From NCBI GenBank assembly GCA_022616275.1, contig JAKEFB010000190.1:1-48307 (forward strand): 48,307 nucleotides of DNA. Direction: 5' to 3'. Source of the stretch: Chloroflexota bacterium. GTDB lineage: Bacteria > Chloroflexota > Anaerolineae > Promineifilales > Promineifilaceae. Shown here one piece after another: positions 32,027-42,039 of the stretch (positions are counted from its first letter, which is position 1; the number at the start of each line of letters is the position of its first letter). The notes below the pieces were generated by a model that saw only the letters and a list, made by a program, of their open reading frames with translations, was not told where the DNA came from and made no database searches. The translations under genes and the position numbers were made by a program.

Positions 32027-35000
32027 TTAACCTTTTTTCAAAAAACTCTCCAGGGTTTCCTGGAAGCTGGCCAGGAGGCGGTTAATAGTCGCTTGTTCGT
32101 AGCCGTGGGCGTCGTAACCAAGGCGCAGCAGCAGCCGGCTTTCGGGTACGACCACGACGTTCAGCGGGTAGTGCCAGAAATCAAACCGCTGTTCCTCCTG
32201 AATTTTCAGGCTACCGCGCCAGGAGTTTAGGAAGTGCTTCATCGGGTAATTCTGGAAGCGTAGAAAACTTTCAAAAAGGGGTTGGCCGGCTGGAGCAGAA
32301 CTCCACGCCTGAACCTGTTCCAGGGACACATATTCATATTGGCTTATCGCCAGTTGTTGGGCCTGAACCTCCTGCAGCCAGGCCATGCTGGCCTGGCGAC
32401 GGTCGCCAGGCCGGGGAACGCTGAGCCGCAACGGTAAGGCACTGACGAACAGACCGATCATGTTTTCGACGCCGGGCAAGGCGGCCGGGCGGCTGGCCGT
32501 GGCCACGCCAAAGACCACTTCGTCCCGGCCGGTATGGTGGGCCAGCACCTGGGCCCACGCCCCCTGGACCAGCGTATTGAGCGTCAACCGGTTTTGTTGG
32601 GCCAGCGCCTGCAGGGCGGCCGTCGTCTCTTCAGGCAGCCAGGCCGTCTGTTCGCGCCAGACACTTTGCCCGCCCGCCCCGGCCGCCGGTGGCCGGCCTC
32701 CCAGCGTCGTCGCTTCTCCCAGCCCGTCTAACGCCTGTTGCCAGAATGCCCTGGCTTTTTCCTGGTCCTGCTGCAGCAACCAGGCGATATACTCCCGGTA
32801 TGGGCGCGGCCGTTCCAGGTGTAACTCCCGCCCCTGGCTGAACCCTTCGTAAAAGGCCAGCACCTCCTGCCACAACGGGGCCATAGACCAGCCGTCTAAT
32901 AACAGGTGATGGTAGCTCCAGACGAAAAGGTGCGTTTCTTCAGCCAGCCGGAGCACCGCCAGGCGCAGCGGTGGGGTATGAGCCAGGTCAAACCCCCGTT
33001 CGCGGTCAGCCTGCAAAAAGCTCTGCAATTGCTCCTGCTGGACCACGCTGTCCAGGCCGCGCCAGTCCTGCGCTTCCCAGGGTACCGGCGTCTCTCGCAA
33101 GACCACCTGGAGCGGCTCGGCCAGGCCCTTGCTGGCAAACACGGTCCGCAAGGTGGGGTGGCGCTCGATCACCCGCCTCCAGGAGCAGCGGAGCGCCTCG
33201 ACGTCTAGCGCTCCTTGCAGAAGGTAGCGCCATTGCAAGAAGTAGGTCTCTGAAGCGGGGGAGGCCAGCGCCTGGCGCAGCATTTCCTGTTGGGCCGGGG
33301 ATAAGGGATAAATATCCTCAACAGGTGGGTAGCTGTCCAACACCTGCTGCAGCGCTTTTGGTTCCAGCGCGACCAGCGGAAAATCGGAGGAAAACATGGC
33401 GCTCTCGCCCGGCCGCGGCCGATCCTGGATCAGCGTCCGCAGCGCCGCCAAAAACTCTGTTGCCAGTCGTTCCACTGTGGCCGGCCGGTGAATGTTCTGG
33501 CTGTATGTCCAATTAACCCGCAGCCGGCCGCCGCTGATTTGGGCGTTTACCTGGAGCAGGTATGGCCGGCGACCTTGCCGGCTACGGCTGTTTCCGTTGC
33601 TTTCCTCTGTCAGGGCAAAGGGCGAGTCCGGCGGCAAAAGCTGGTCAAACTGGCCCAGGTAGTTGAAGCTGATTTGCGCCTGGGGCAGGGCCTGCAACTG
33701 CTGGGCCAGGGCAGGGTCGTCACGCAGGTAGCGCAGCAGGCCATAGCCAATTCCCCGGTCAGGCAGGCGTTCCCGCTGGGCCTGGATAAAGGTAAGAGTC
33801 TGGCGGAGAGAACTATCTTGGCCGCCCGGCAGGACAACGGGAAAGATGGCGGTGAACCAGCCGACGGTCCGGCTTACGTCTACGGCCGCGTCAATCTCCT
33901 CGCGGCCGTGGCCTTCCAGGTCAACCAGCAGGGCCGGGGCGCCACTCCAGCGCCCCAGCGCCTGGGCCAGGGCGGCCAGCAGCACATCGTTGATGTGCGC
34001 TCCATAGGCGGCCGGCACTTGCTGGATCAACTGGCGCGTTTCGGCCTCCTCCAGCGCCCGGGAGATCGTCTGCGCTGAGGCCACGGTGTTGCCAGACCGG
34101 CCGGCGGCGTCGTCCACAGGTAGGGACTGCACCTGCTCCCAGGGCAGTTCTAACCAGTGCGTTGCTTCCTGCCTCAGCGCCTCGGACCGGGCGTAGGCGG
34201 CCAGCTTTTCGGCCCACGCTTTGAAGGACGTCGTCTTAAAGGGCAGCCGGGCCTGCCCGGCCTGGCCGAGCTGGCAATAAACGGCGTCAAGGTCTTCCAA
34301 CAAAATACGCCAGGAGACGCCGTCAATGACCAGGTGGTGGGCAATAATCAGCAGGCGGCCGGGTCTCTGCCGGCCCAGGTCAAAGTAGGCGACCTGCGCC
34401 AGGGGTCCTTGAGCCAGGTCCAGGCTGGCCTGGAGTTGTTCGGCCGCCGTCTGAATGGCCTGCTCCTGTTCACCCTGAGGCAAAGCGGATAAATTCTTCC
34501 AGGAAAAAGGTATTTCCGGCGTTGGGGCAACATACTCTTGTTGCCAGCCGGCCGGGGTATGCCGGAAGCGTAACCGGAAAGCGTCGTGGTGGGCCAGCGC
34601 CTGCCGGACGGCGCGTTCCAGCAACGAAGGTTCGACGGCCTGGCCCACCGCCAGCATCATGGCCATATTCCAGTGGTGGGGTTCGGGCAGTTCTTGCGCA
34701 AAAAACCAATGCTGAATAGGGGTTAAGGGCACGGGGCCGCTCACCGGTTCCTGTTCGGCCAGGCGAGTCAGGTCGAGCCCGTTGCCGGCCGTCTCGGCCA
34801 GGGCCGCAATGGTCTGGTGCTGAAAAAGCTGGCGTGGCGTCAGGTGCAACCCGGCTTGATTGGCGCGAGCCAGAATCTGGATACTCAAAATAGAATCGCC
34901 GCCCAACTCAAAGAAATTGTCATGAATGCCCACCCGGGGCAGACCCAGGACGCCGGCCCAAATGTCGGCCAGCGACTGCTCGGCATGCGTGCGGGGAGCC

Positions 35001-38000
35001 AGGTATTGGGCCGTCGTTTCGGGAGTGGCCCAATCAGGCGCCGGCAGGGCGCGGCGGTCTACCTTTCCGTTTGGGGTCAGAGGCAGGGCCAGGAGGGCGA
35101 CGAAAGTGGCCGGGATCATGTAATCAGGCAATTTCTGAGTCAAAAACCGGCGCAGCTCGGCCGTGGCAGGCGTTTCTTTCTCATCCAGGACGACGTAAGC
35201 CACCAGGCGTTTGTCGCCAGGGCCGTCTTCGCGAGCCAGGACGGCCGCTTCAGCCACGGCTGGATGCTGCCTGAGCGCCACCTCTACTTCGCCCAACTCG
35301 ATCCGAAAACCGCGAATCTTGACCTGGTGATCAATGCGTCCCAGAAATTCCAACTGGCCATCAGGCAGGGTGCGCACCAGGTCGCCTGTCCTATACAACC
35401 GCGCGCCGACTTCGTCGCTAAAAGGATTGGGGATAAAAGCCGTCGCCGTCAATTCCGGCCGGTCCAGGTAACCCCGGGCCAGGCTGTCGCCGCCAATGAG
35501 CAGTTCGCCAGGGACGCCAATAGGCAGTGGGTTCAGGTGAGCATCCACGACGTAAATGGTGGTGGTATCAATCGGCCGGCCAATGGCTGGCGTCCGGCCG
35601 TTCTGTCCGGCCGGCGGCACGTGACCAAAGGTCGTTACCACCGTGTTCTCGGTCGGGCCATAGTTGTTGACTAAATCGAAGGGCAACCCCGGCCGGGGCG
35701 GCCGGTGTAATTTATCGCCACCCGTCAACAAAATCCTTAGCGCAGCTTCCTGGGGCCACTCCAGCAGCAAGACGGCCTCGGCCAGCGGCGTGGGCAAGAA
35801 GGTAATGGTAATAGCTTTGTCTATCAGCCACGCTTGCAGCCGCCAGGGCAGGGCGCGGGTCTCGTCGTCAGGAATGTGAATGCTGGCGCCTAGCGTCAGA
35901 TAGGGCCACAACTCCCAGACCGAGGCGTCGAAAGCCGGGCCGGCCAGTTGGGTGGCCCGGTCTTTGGCCGTCACGGCAAAAGCCCGTTGGTGCCAGTAGA
36001 TCAGGTTCAGCAGGCCGCGATGTTCAATCTGGATACCTTTTGGCCGGCCGGTTGTACCGGAGGTGTAAATGATATAAGCCAGGTTGTTGAGCCGGGTCAG
36101 GTTGCCGGGATTATCGTCAGGCTCGCCCGCCAGGGTTTCCCAGTGGGAGTCCAGACGCACCAGGTGGGCCTCGTGTTCGGGCAACGTTCCGGCCAGCCAG
36201 GGCTGAGTCAGTACTACCAGCTTCGAGCCCGCTTCACGCCGCTTTGTATCTGCCAGCATAAAAGCCAGCCGCTCCCGGGGATAGGCCGGATCAAATGGCA
36301 CGTAAGCGCCGCCGGCCTTCAAGATACCGAGCAGGCCCACCACCATTTCCGGGGAGCGCTCCATGCAAATACCTACCGGCGTTTCCGGCCCAACGCCCAG
36401 GGCGCGCAGCCGGTGGGCCAACTGGTTGGCCCGCCGGTTGAGTTCCCAGTAGGTCAACTGGACGAGTTCGCCGGAACGGGCGTGGCGGGCGGCCACAGCC
36501 AGGGCTTCCGGCGTCCGGGCTGCTTGGGCTTCAAACAACTGGTGAACGAGGGCGTCCCGGGGATATTCCCGCCGGGTGTTGTTCCAGGTAACCAGCAGCT
36601 TTTGCTTTTCGGCCTGTGTTAAAAGTGGCAGCTCTGACAGGCGCAAATCCGGGTTGGCGGCCACGCCAGCCAGCAACGTCCGGTAATGGCCGGCCATCCG
36701 GGCAATGGTTTCGGCGTCAAACAGGTCGGTGCTGTACTCAATGGAGCCGACGAAATAGCGGCCGGTGTCGGTCAAAAACAGGGTCAGGTCGAATTTCGAG
36801 GTCTGTGTTTCCACTTCGACCGGCGTGACCACCAGGCCGGGGAGAGTGAATTCCGCGTCCGGCACGTTTTGCATGGCAAAGACCACTTGAAAGAGCGGGT
36901 GCCGGCTCAGGTCGCGGGTCGGGTGCAACGTTTCGACGAGCTGTTCAAAGGGTAAATCCTGGTGAGCGTAAGCCTCCGAGAATAGCCGGCGCACACGCTG
37001 GAGCAGCTCGCGAAACGTCAGGTCGCCGGAGAGGTTGGCCCGCAAAACCAGCATGTTGACAAAGAAGCCAATAATTCCCTGCAATTCGACGCGGTTGCGG
37101 CCGGCCACCGGCGAGCCGACGACGATATCCTCGTTGCCGGTATAGCGATATAAGACGGCATAGAAGGCGGCCAGCAAGGTCATAAACACCGTCGCCTTTT
37201 CCTGCCTGCTCAAAGCCCGCAGCGCTTCAGAGAGTGCCGGGGACAGCGCCAGGGCATGGCTGGCGCCCTGGAACGTTTGCACAGGGGGGCGCGGCCGGTC
37301 GGCCGGCAGCTCCAGGACGGGCAGCTCGGCCCTCAACTGCCGCCGCCAGTAGGCCAAATGCGTCTCCAGTCGCTCCCCTTGCAGCCACTCGCGCTGCCAG
37401 CCGGCAAAGTCGGCGTAGTGGATTGGCAAGGCCGGCAAGGGCGAAGGCCGGCCGGCGGCCAGCGCTTCGTAGAGGGCGGATAATTCGCGGAAGAAGACTC
37501 CCAATGACCAGGCGTCGGAAATGATGTGGTGCATCACGACGAGGAGGAACTGTTCCTCGTCATTAAAGCGCAAGAGCGTTAACCGGATCAGTGGCCCCTC
37601 CGTCAGCTTAAACGGGCGCTGGGCTTCCTGGTTTAAAAGGTGTCTGGCCCTGGCTTCCTGGCCGGCTTCCTGGCCCATGTCAATCACCGGCAGGACGATC
37701 CGTAAATGGGATACCACGACCTGTAGCGGCTGTCCATCTACGACGGCAAATGTTGTTCGCAGCGACTTGTGCCGGGCAACCAGCGCGTCCAGGGCTGCCT
37801 GCAACGCCGGCCCGTTGAGTGGCCCGTGAATGCGCATCGCCCGGGCAATGTTGTAGACCGGGCTACCCGGCTGCAACTGATCCAGGAACCACAACCGCTG
37901 TTGAGCGAAAGAGAGAGGGTAGGTATCAGGCTGGCTGGCCTTTTGTTTGAGCAGTTCAGCCAGGAGCGCACGTTTTTCGTGCGCCGATAGTCCAACTGTT

Positions 38001-38020
38001 TTTTCCAGTGTGTTATTCAT
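32027..38020 (-). CDS. Nonribosomal peptide synthetase, C-A-T-E-C (Leu-type A domain)
   Basis: 1997 residues, with domains in order. A condensation domain (about 35-470) has active site H-H-I-I-S-D-A-W-S at 164-172, where the usual DG is DA. An adenylation domain (about 490-1000) has T-S-G-T-T-G-R-P-K-G near 653. A carrier domain has G-G-D-S-I-L (Ser near 1042). An epimerisation domain has H-H-L-V-I-D-G-V-S-W near 1228 and E-G-H-G-R-E. A final condensation domain has H-H-L-L-L-D-G-W-S near 1704. My by-eye specificity code is D-A-W-F-L-G-N-V-V-K, a known leucine code, so D-Leu is expected after epimerisation. There is no thioesterase. The start overlaps the stop of the other NRPS gene by 8 bases. 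The terminal C domain lacks its own A-T pair and may act on the partner protein. Confidence 0.92.
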   Translation of the reverse strand: MNNTLEKTVGLSAHEKRALLAELLKQKASQPDTYPLSFAQQRLWFLDQLQPGSPVYNIARAMRIHGPLNGPALQAALDALVARHKSLRTTFAVVDGQPLQVVVSHLRIVLPVIDMGQEAGQEARARHLLNQEAQRPFKLTEGPLIRLTLLRFNDEEQFLLVVMHHIISDAWSLGVFFRELSALYEALAAGRPSPLPALPIHYADFAGWQREWLQGERLETHLAYWRRQLRAELPVLELPADRPRPPVQTFQGASHALALSPALSEALRALSRQEKATVFMTLLAAFYAVLYRYTGNEDIVVGSPVAGRNRVELQGIIGFFVNMLVLRANLSGDLTFRELLQRVRRLFSEAYAHQDLPFEQLVETLHPTRDLSRHPLFQVVFAMQNVPDAEFTLPGLVVTPVEVETQTSKFDLTLFLTDTGRYFVGSIEYSTDLFDAETIARMAGHYRTLLAGVAANPDLRLSELPLLTQAEKQKLLVTWNNTRREYPRDALVHQLFEAQAARTPEALAVAARHARSGELVQLTYWELNRRANQLAHRLRALGVGPETPVGICMERSPEMVVGLLGILKAGGAYVPFDPAYPRERLAFMLADTKRREAGSKLVVLTQPWLAGTLPEHEAHLVRLDSHWETLAGEPDDNPGNLTRLNNLAYIIYTSGTTGRPKGIQIEHRGLLNLIYWHQRAFAVTAKDRATQLAGPAFDASVWELWPYLTLGASIHIPDDETRALPWRLQAWLIDKAITITFLPTPLAEAVLLLEWPQEAALRILLTGGDKLHRPPRPGLPFDLVNNYGPTENTVVTTFGHVPPAGQNGRTPAIGRPIDTTTIYVVDAHLNPLPIGVPGELLIGGDSLARGYLDRPELTATAFIPNPFSDEVGARLYRTGDLVRTLPDGQLEFLGRIDHQVKIRGFRIELGEVEVALRQHPAVAEAAVLAREDGPGDKRLVAYVVLDEKETPATAELRRFLTQKLPDYMIPATFVALLALPLTPNGKVDRRALPAPDWATPETTAQYLAPRTHAEQSLADIWAGVLGLPRVGIHDNFFELGGDSILSIQILARANQAGLHLTPRQLFQHQTIAALAETAGNGLDLTRLAEQEPVSGPVPLTPIQHWFFAQELPEPHHWNMAMMLAVGQAVEPSLLERAVRQALAHHDAFRLRFRHTPAGWQQEYVAPTPEIPFSWKNLSALPQGEQEQAIQTAAEQLQASLDLAQGPLAQVAYFDLGRQRPGRLLIIAHHLVIDGVSWRILLEDLDAVYCQLGQAGQARLPFKTTSFKAWAEKLAAYARSEALRQEATHWLELPWEQVQSLPVDDAAGRSGNTVASAQTISRALEEAETRQLIQQVPAAYGAHINDVLLAALAQALGRWSGAPALLVDLEGHGREEIDAAVDVSRTVGWFTAIFPVVLPGGQDSSLRQTLTFIQAQRERLPDRGIGYGLLRYLRDDPALAQQLQALPQAQISFNYLGQFDQLLPPDSPFALTEESNGNSRSRQGRRPYLLQVNAQISGGRLRVNWTYSQNIHRPATVERLATEFLAALRTLIQDRPRPGESAMFSSDFPLVALEPKALQQVLDSYPPVEDIYPLSPAQQEMLRQALASPASETYFLQWRYLLQGALDVEALRCSWRRVIERHPTLRTVFASKGLAEPLQVVLRETPVPWEAQDWRGLDSVVQQEQLQSFLQADRERGFDLAHTPPLRLAVLRLAEETHLFVWSYHHLLLDGWSMAPLWQEVLAFYEGFSQGRELHLERPRPYREYIAWLLQQDQEKARAFWQQALDGLGEATTLGGRPPAAGAGGQSVWREQTAWLPEETTAALQALAQQNRLTLNTLVQGAWAQVLAHHTGRDEVVFGVATASRPAALPGVENMIGLFVSALPLRLSVPRPGDRRQASMAWLQEVQAQQLAISQYEYVSLEQVQAWSSAPAGQPLFESFLRFQNYPMKHFLNSWRGSLKIQEEQRFDFWHYPLNVVVVPESRLLLRLGYDAHGYEQATINRLLASFQETLESFLKKG

Positions 38021-41000
38021 TCACGTTTCCCTGACCGGCCAACATGGAGTCAAGCAACGCCGCCACTTGTTCGTCAGATAATTGATCCAGGTTAGACAAC
38101 AGTTCTTTTGCTCTCTCTTGGTCGAGCGTTTCAGGCGAAAGGGGTTGAAGCGATTCAGCCGTCACTGGCGGTGCGGGCTGGCCTGCGCCAGGCGGCCGTT
38201 CATAACCCAGCGTTTCGCCCAGGCGCCAGGTGATGTCGCTCAGGAAATCTTCGTGGCTACCAGCCTGCCACTGATCGGCCACAGTGGCCTCGATACCCCG
38301 GTAGCCGTGAAATTTGACGTCGCCAATCATCCGGGATTGCGGTGCGCTGTGAATGCCATCCGTCATCCGTTGCTGGCGATTCGTGTACGGCTGCAACATG
38401 TCAGGGTGGAACTCTAATCCTAAAAAGTGGCACAATGCCGTTACCGATGGCTCAGGCTGGTGGACGAGATCTTCAAAACGGAGGCGGTGCTGCCGGTGCG
38501 AAGGGACCTCTTTCAGGAAATCCAGAATGTTCTGGTGGCTAACCAGCCAGAGCAATTCGGCCAATTCTCTTACCGAGAACAGCCGTTGTTCACGAAAATA
38601 GATCCGATCCAGGCGAACGTCCTCAAAGGAGTGGATCACGGCGTCTGGGCGTCGCAGCAGGTGAATGTAAAGCGCATCTTCAAATAATGTTTCCGCCTGC
38701 GCTAAAACCTCCGGCCAGGCGGCGTAAAGAATTGACTTGTCCACCAGGGTTCTGGGCTCGATCCACGTCTGCAGCAACCGGTAGAACTGCCCGGCCGTCA
38801 TTCCCTGGGCCTCGCAATCGGCCATGATTTGCTGCGCTTCCTCGGCGCTGGCTTCCTTGACGGCCATAATAGCCCGGATGGTTCCTTCCAGGCGAAAACT
38901 ATCGGGACCGCTCAGGGCCGCCGTTCGTTCGGCCAGAGTATTGAAGGTCAGCAAATCCAGCTCCGGCGGCGCGAACAGGCGGGGATGGCCGGCCAGGATG
39001 ACCCGCAGCAAGGTCGTGCCGGAGCGAGGCGGCGACAGAATGAAAATAGCCGGCGGGTTCTTGACGGCCGGCGGCGCCGGGCCAGGCCGAAGCGGATTCG
39101 TCGCGGCCAGCATCTGGCGCATTCGGGCCACGCTGGCTGCGCCAACCCGCGATTGGGGAGCGGCCGGGGCGACCCCGGCCGGTTGCCTGGCGCTCAGCCG
39201 GGCCGTCGCGCCGGGATAAAATCGCTCCAGGTAAGCGACCAGCCCGGTAATTGTCGGGGCTTCAAACAGGGCAGCAACATAGATATACTCGTCCAGCTCG
39301 GCTTGCAGGCCACCAATGAAAGCCGCTCCTTTTAGCGAGTCCCCACCCAATTCAAAGAAATTGTCGTCAACCCCGATCTTCTCCAGGCCCAGCGTTTTTT
39401 GCCACATAGCCACCAGGTGCTGTTCAACTTCATTGCGGGGCGCCACGTAAGGCGTTTCCAACTCCGGCCGGGCCGGGCCGGGGGTCGGCAGGGCCTGGCG
39501 ATCCACTTTGCCGTTAGGGGTCAGGGGCAGCCGGTCCAGGTAGACGAAGGCGGCCGGAATCATGTAAGGCGGCAGGATTCCGGCCAAAAAGCGGCGCAGC
39601 TCGCCCGGCCCCGGCGCGCCGGCCGGTTTCGGGACCAGGTAGAGTACCAGGCGCCTCTCCCCAGGCGTGTCTTCGCGGGCGACCACGACGGCCTTGAGCA
39701 CGCCAGAATGGCGGCCGAGCACAGCTTCAATTTCCCCCAACTCGATCCGGTAGCCACGCACCTTCACCTGGTGGTCAATACGACCTAGAAATTCGACGAC
39801 GCCGTCTGGGCGGTAACGGGCCAGGTCGCCGGTCTTGTATAGCCGGGCGCCTGGGGTCCGGCTAAATGGGTCAGGTATAAACTGTCCGGCCGTCAGGCCC
39901 GGCCGGTTCAGATAACCCACCGCCAGGCCATCGCCCCCGATGTACAATTCACCCGGCACACCTACCGGGACCGGGTTGAGAAAGCGGTCCAACAGGTAAA
40001 AGGTCGTGTTGGCGATTGGCCGGCCAATTGGCACGACCTCACTGCCTTCTTTTATCTGGTACACGGCCGACCAGACGGTCGTTTCGGTTGGGCCATAGAG
40101 GTTCCATAGAGAGCTGCCCCGGGCCAACAACTGGTCAGCCAGGCTACCTGGCAGCGCCTCGCCGCCGCACAATATTTTCAAGCGGCCGTCTCCCAACCAA
40201 CCGGACTCCACCAGTAAGCGCCAGGTGGCCGGGGTGGCCTGCATCACCGTAGCGCCCGTATCGGCCAGCCTGGCCGTTAACAACGCTCCGTCCGAAGCAA
40301 CCAGGCGGCTGGCCAGCGCCACCCGGCCGCCAACCACGAGCGGCAGGAAAAGCTCCAGGGCGGCGATGTCGAACGACAGCGTGGTCACGGCAAATAAAGT
40401 GTCTGTTTCGGCAAGCCCCGGCTGCCGGCGCATGGCCGCCAGAAAGTTAGACAGCGCCCGGTGACGGACCTGGACTCCCTTAGGCCGGCCAGTGGACCCA
40501 GAGGTATAGATGACGTAGGCAAGATCCTCGGCCGTGGCCGCCGGCGGCAGGTTCTCGTCGCCGGCCGTGGCAATCGTGTCCCACTCGCGGTCCAGGCAAA
40601 TGGCGCGCGCCTGGTGATCCGGCAGGTGTTGCATCTGCTCCCAGGTCGTGAGAATAATCGGCGCCTGCGTCTCTTGCAGCATGAAGACAATGCGCTCGCC
40701 AGGGTAAAGGGGGTCCAGGGGCAAATAAGCGCCCCCGGCTTTTAGAACGCCCAACAAAGCAACGATCATATCCGCTGAGCGCTCTACGTAAACGGCGACA
40801 AAGACCCCCGGCCGCACGCCCAGCGATTGCAGGTGACGGGCCAGTTGGTTGGCCCGCCGATTCAGCGCGCCGTAAGTCAGCGTCTGGTCGCCGGCCGGGT
40901 CCGGCGCAACGGCAACGATGGCCGGCTGGTTGGGCCGGAGCGCCGCCTGTTGCTCGAATAATCCGGGGAAAATCTCTGGTGAGTATGGCGAATGGGTATC

Positions 41001-41780
41001 ATTCCAGCTTACCAGGATGCGCTGCCGTTCAGCCGGGGCCAGCAGCGGCAGATCCGATAGACGGCGGGCCGGATCGCCGGCTACTCCTGCCAACAACGTC
41101 TGCCAGTGGCCGGCCAGGGCAGATATGGTCGCGGACTCAAACAGGCTATCGTTGTAAATCAGCCCGCCGGTTACCTCCTCTCCCTTCCTGGCCGCAACCA
41201 GGACCAGGTCGGCATCCACTGTTTCGCCGGCCACCCTCCAATCTCTAAGCGAGCCGGCCGGCGGCTTATCCTGGAAAAGAAACGCCAGTTGAAAGAGGGG
41301 CAGGGAACCGGTGTCAGAGGTGGGGCGGAGGCGGGCCGCCAGTTCTGGCAGAGGTAGCCCTCGCTGCTGCCCGGCGGCCTGCAAAAAAGCCTGCACCCGC
41401 TGCAGCAAGGCCCTAAACGATGGGTTGCCTTCCAGGGCAGCCCGCACCGGGAAGGCCTCAGCCCAGGGGTTAAGGCTTTGCCCGTCATCCGGCTGGCGGG
41501 TCAGAGAAGCAACGACAATGATGTTTTCCTGGCCAGTGTAGCGGTATACAACGGCCTGAAAGGCAGTTAATAAGACCACAGCCAGGGTGGTTCCCGCTTC
41601 TTCGGCGACAGCCTGAAGCAGCCCGGTCGTGGCCGCGTCCAGCCGGAAAGGCTGCCAGGCGCCGCTAAAGACATGCCTGAATGTCGCCGGCCGGTCCACG
41701 GGCAGATGGAGGGCTGGCAGGTAATCCCCAACCTGCTGTCGCCAAAATAGTAGATTTGCTTTCAATGGGAAAGAATCCAT
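38013..41780 (-). CDS. Nonribosomal peptide synthetase, half C-A-T-sulfotransferase
   Basis: 1255 residues. The first about 200 residues align with only the C-terminal lobe of a condensation domain (starting at the F-W-R-Q-Q-V-G-D-Y helix), so the H-H-x-x-x-D-G active site is absent. An adenylation domain (about 225-725; T-S-G-S-T-G-R-P-K-G near 427), a carrier domain (G-G-D-S-L-K, Ser near 814) and a PAPS-dependent sulfotransferase domain (S-P-P-R-S-G-T-T-L-L-R near 917, to about 1190) follow, with a short helical tail. The by-eye code D-I-L-Q-L-G-L-V-W-K resembles glycine codes. Module-embedded sulfotransferases are known from curacin-type pathways, there with a thioesterase; none is seen here. 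ATG 41780 has no clear Shine-Dalgarno site. It is transcribed first and is coupled to the C-A-T-E-C gene. Confidence 0.9.
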   Translation of the reverse strand: MDSFPLKANLLFWRQQVGDYLPALHLPVDRPATFRHVFSGAWQPFRLDAATTGLLQAVAEEAGTTLAVVLLTAFQAVVYRYTGQENIIVVASLTRQPDDGQSLNPWAEAFPVRAALEGNPSFRALLQRVQAFLQAAGQQRGLPLPELAARLRPTSDTGSLPLFQLAFLFQDKPPAGSLRDWRVAGETVDADLVLVAARKGEEVTGGLIYNDSLFESATISALAGHWQTLLAGVAGDPARRLSDLPLLAPAERQRILVSWNDTHSPYSPEIFPGLFEQQAALRPNQPAIVAVAPDPAGDQTLTYGALNRRANQLARHLQSLGVRPGVFVAVYVERSADMIVALLGVLKAGGAYLPLDPLYPGERIVFMLQETQAPIILTTWEQMQHLPDHQARAICLDREWDTIATAGDENLPPAATAEDLAYVIYTSGSTGRPKGVQVRHRALSNFLAAMRRQPGLAETDTLFAVTTLSFDIAALELFLPLVVGGRVALASRLVASDGALLTARLADTGATVMQATPATWRLLVESGWLGDGRLKILCGGEALPGSLADQLLARGSSLWNLYGPTETTVWSAVYQIKEGSEVVPIGRPIANTTFYLLDRFLNPVPVGVPGELYIGGDGLAVGYLNRPGLTAGQFIPDPFSRTPGARLYKTGDLARYRPDGVVEFLGRIDHQVKVRGYRIELGEIEAVLGRHSGVLKAVVVAREDTPGERRLVLYLVPKPAGAPGPGELRRFLAGILPPYMIPAAFVYLDRLPLTPNGKVDRQALPTPGPARPELETPYVAPRNEVEQHLVAMWQKTLGLEKIGVDDNFFELGGDSLKGAAFIGGLQAELDEYIYVAALFEAPTITGLVAYLERFYPGATARLSARQPAGVAPAAPQSRVGAASVARMRQMLAATNPLRPGPAPPAVKNPPAIFILSPPRSGTTLLRVILAGHPRLFAPPELDLLTFNTLAERTAALSGPDSFRLEGTIRAIMAVKEASAEEAQQIMADCEAQGMTAGQFYRLLQTWIEPRTLVDKSILYAAWPEVLAQAETLFEDALYIHLLRRPDAVIHSFEDVRLDRIYFREQRLFSVRELAELLWLVSHQNILDFLKEVPSHRQHRLRFEDLVHQPEPSVTALCHFLGLEFHPDMLQPYTNRQQRMTDGIHSAPQSRMIGDVKFHGYRGIEATVADQWQAGSHEDFLSDITWRLGETLGYERPPGAGQPAPPVTAESLQPLSPETLDQERAKELLSNLDQLSDEQVAALLDSMLAGQGNVNE

Positions 41781-42039
41781 AAACCAGCTACGAGTTACTC
41801 AGGACTATTATACTGAACTGTGCCAGGAATAGCGTGCTGAGGTCGTGAAAAGTATCCCGTTTCTGGCCTAAAGCAAAGGCTACCAGGACCAATTGACCAC
41901 GGGTTTACTCGTAGATCAAAGAGTAGAATGAGAAGACCTGAACGTCTTCGCTACCTGGTAGGCGGCCGCTGGCCTTTTATTTTTGTTCACAACATATTAT
42001 AATCCACCAATACGTGCCCAGTCAGTAAGGAGAGGAATT

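Noticed and set aside
34817-36622. Plus-strand open frames across the NRPS genes
   Set aside because: They lie antisense to well-conserved A, T and E domains and show no domains themselves.
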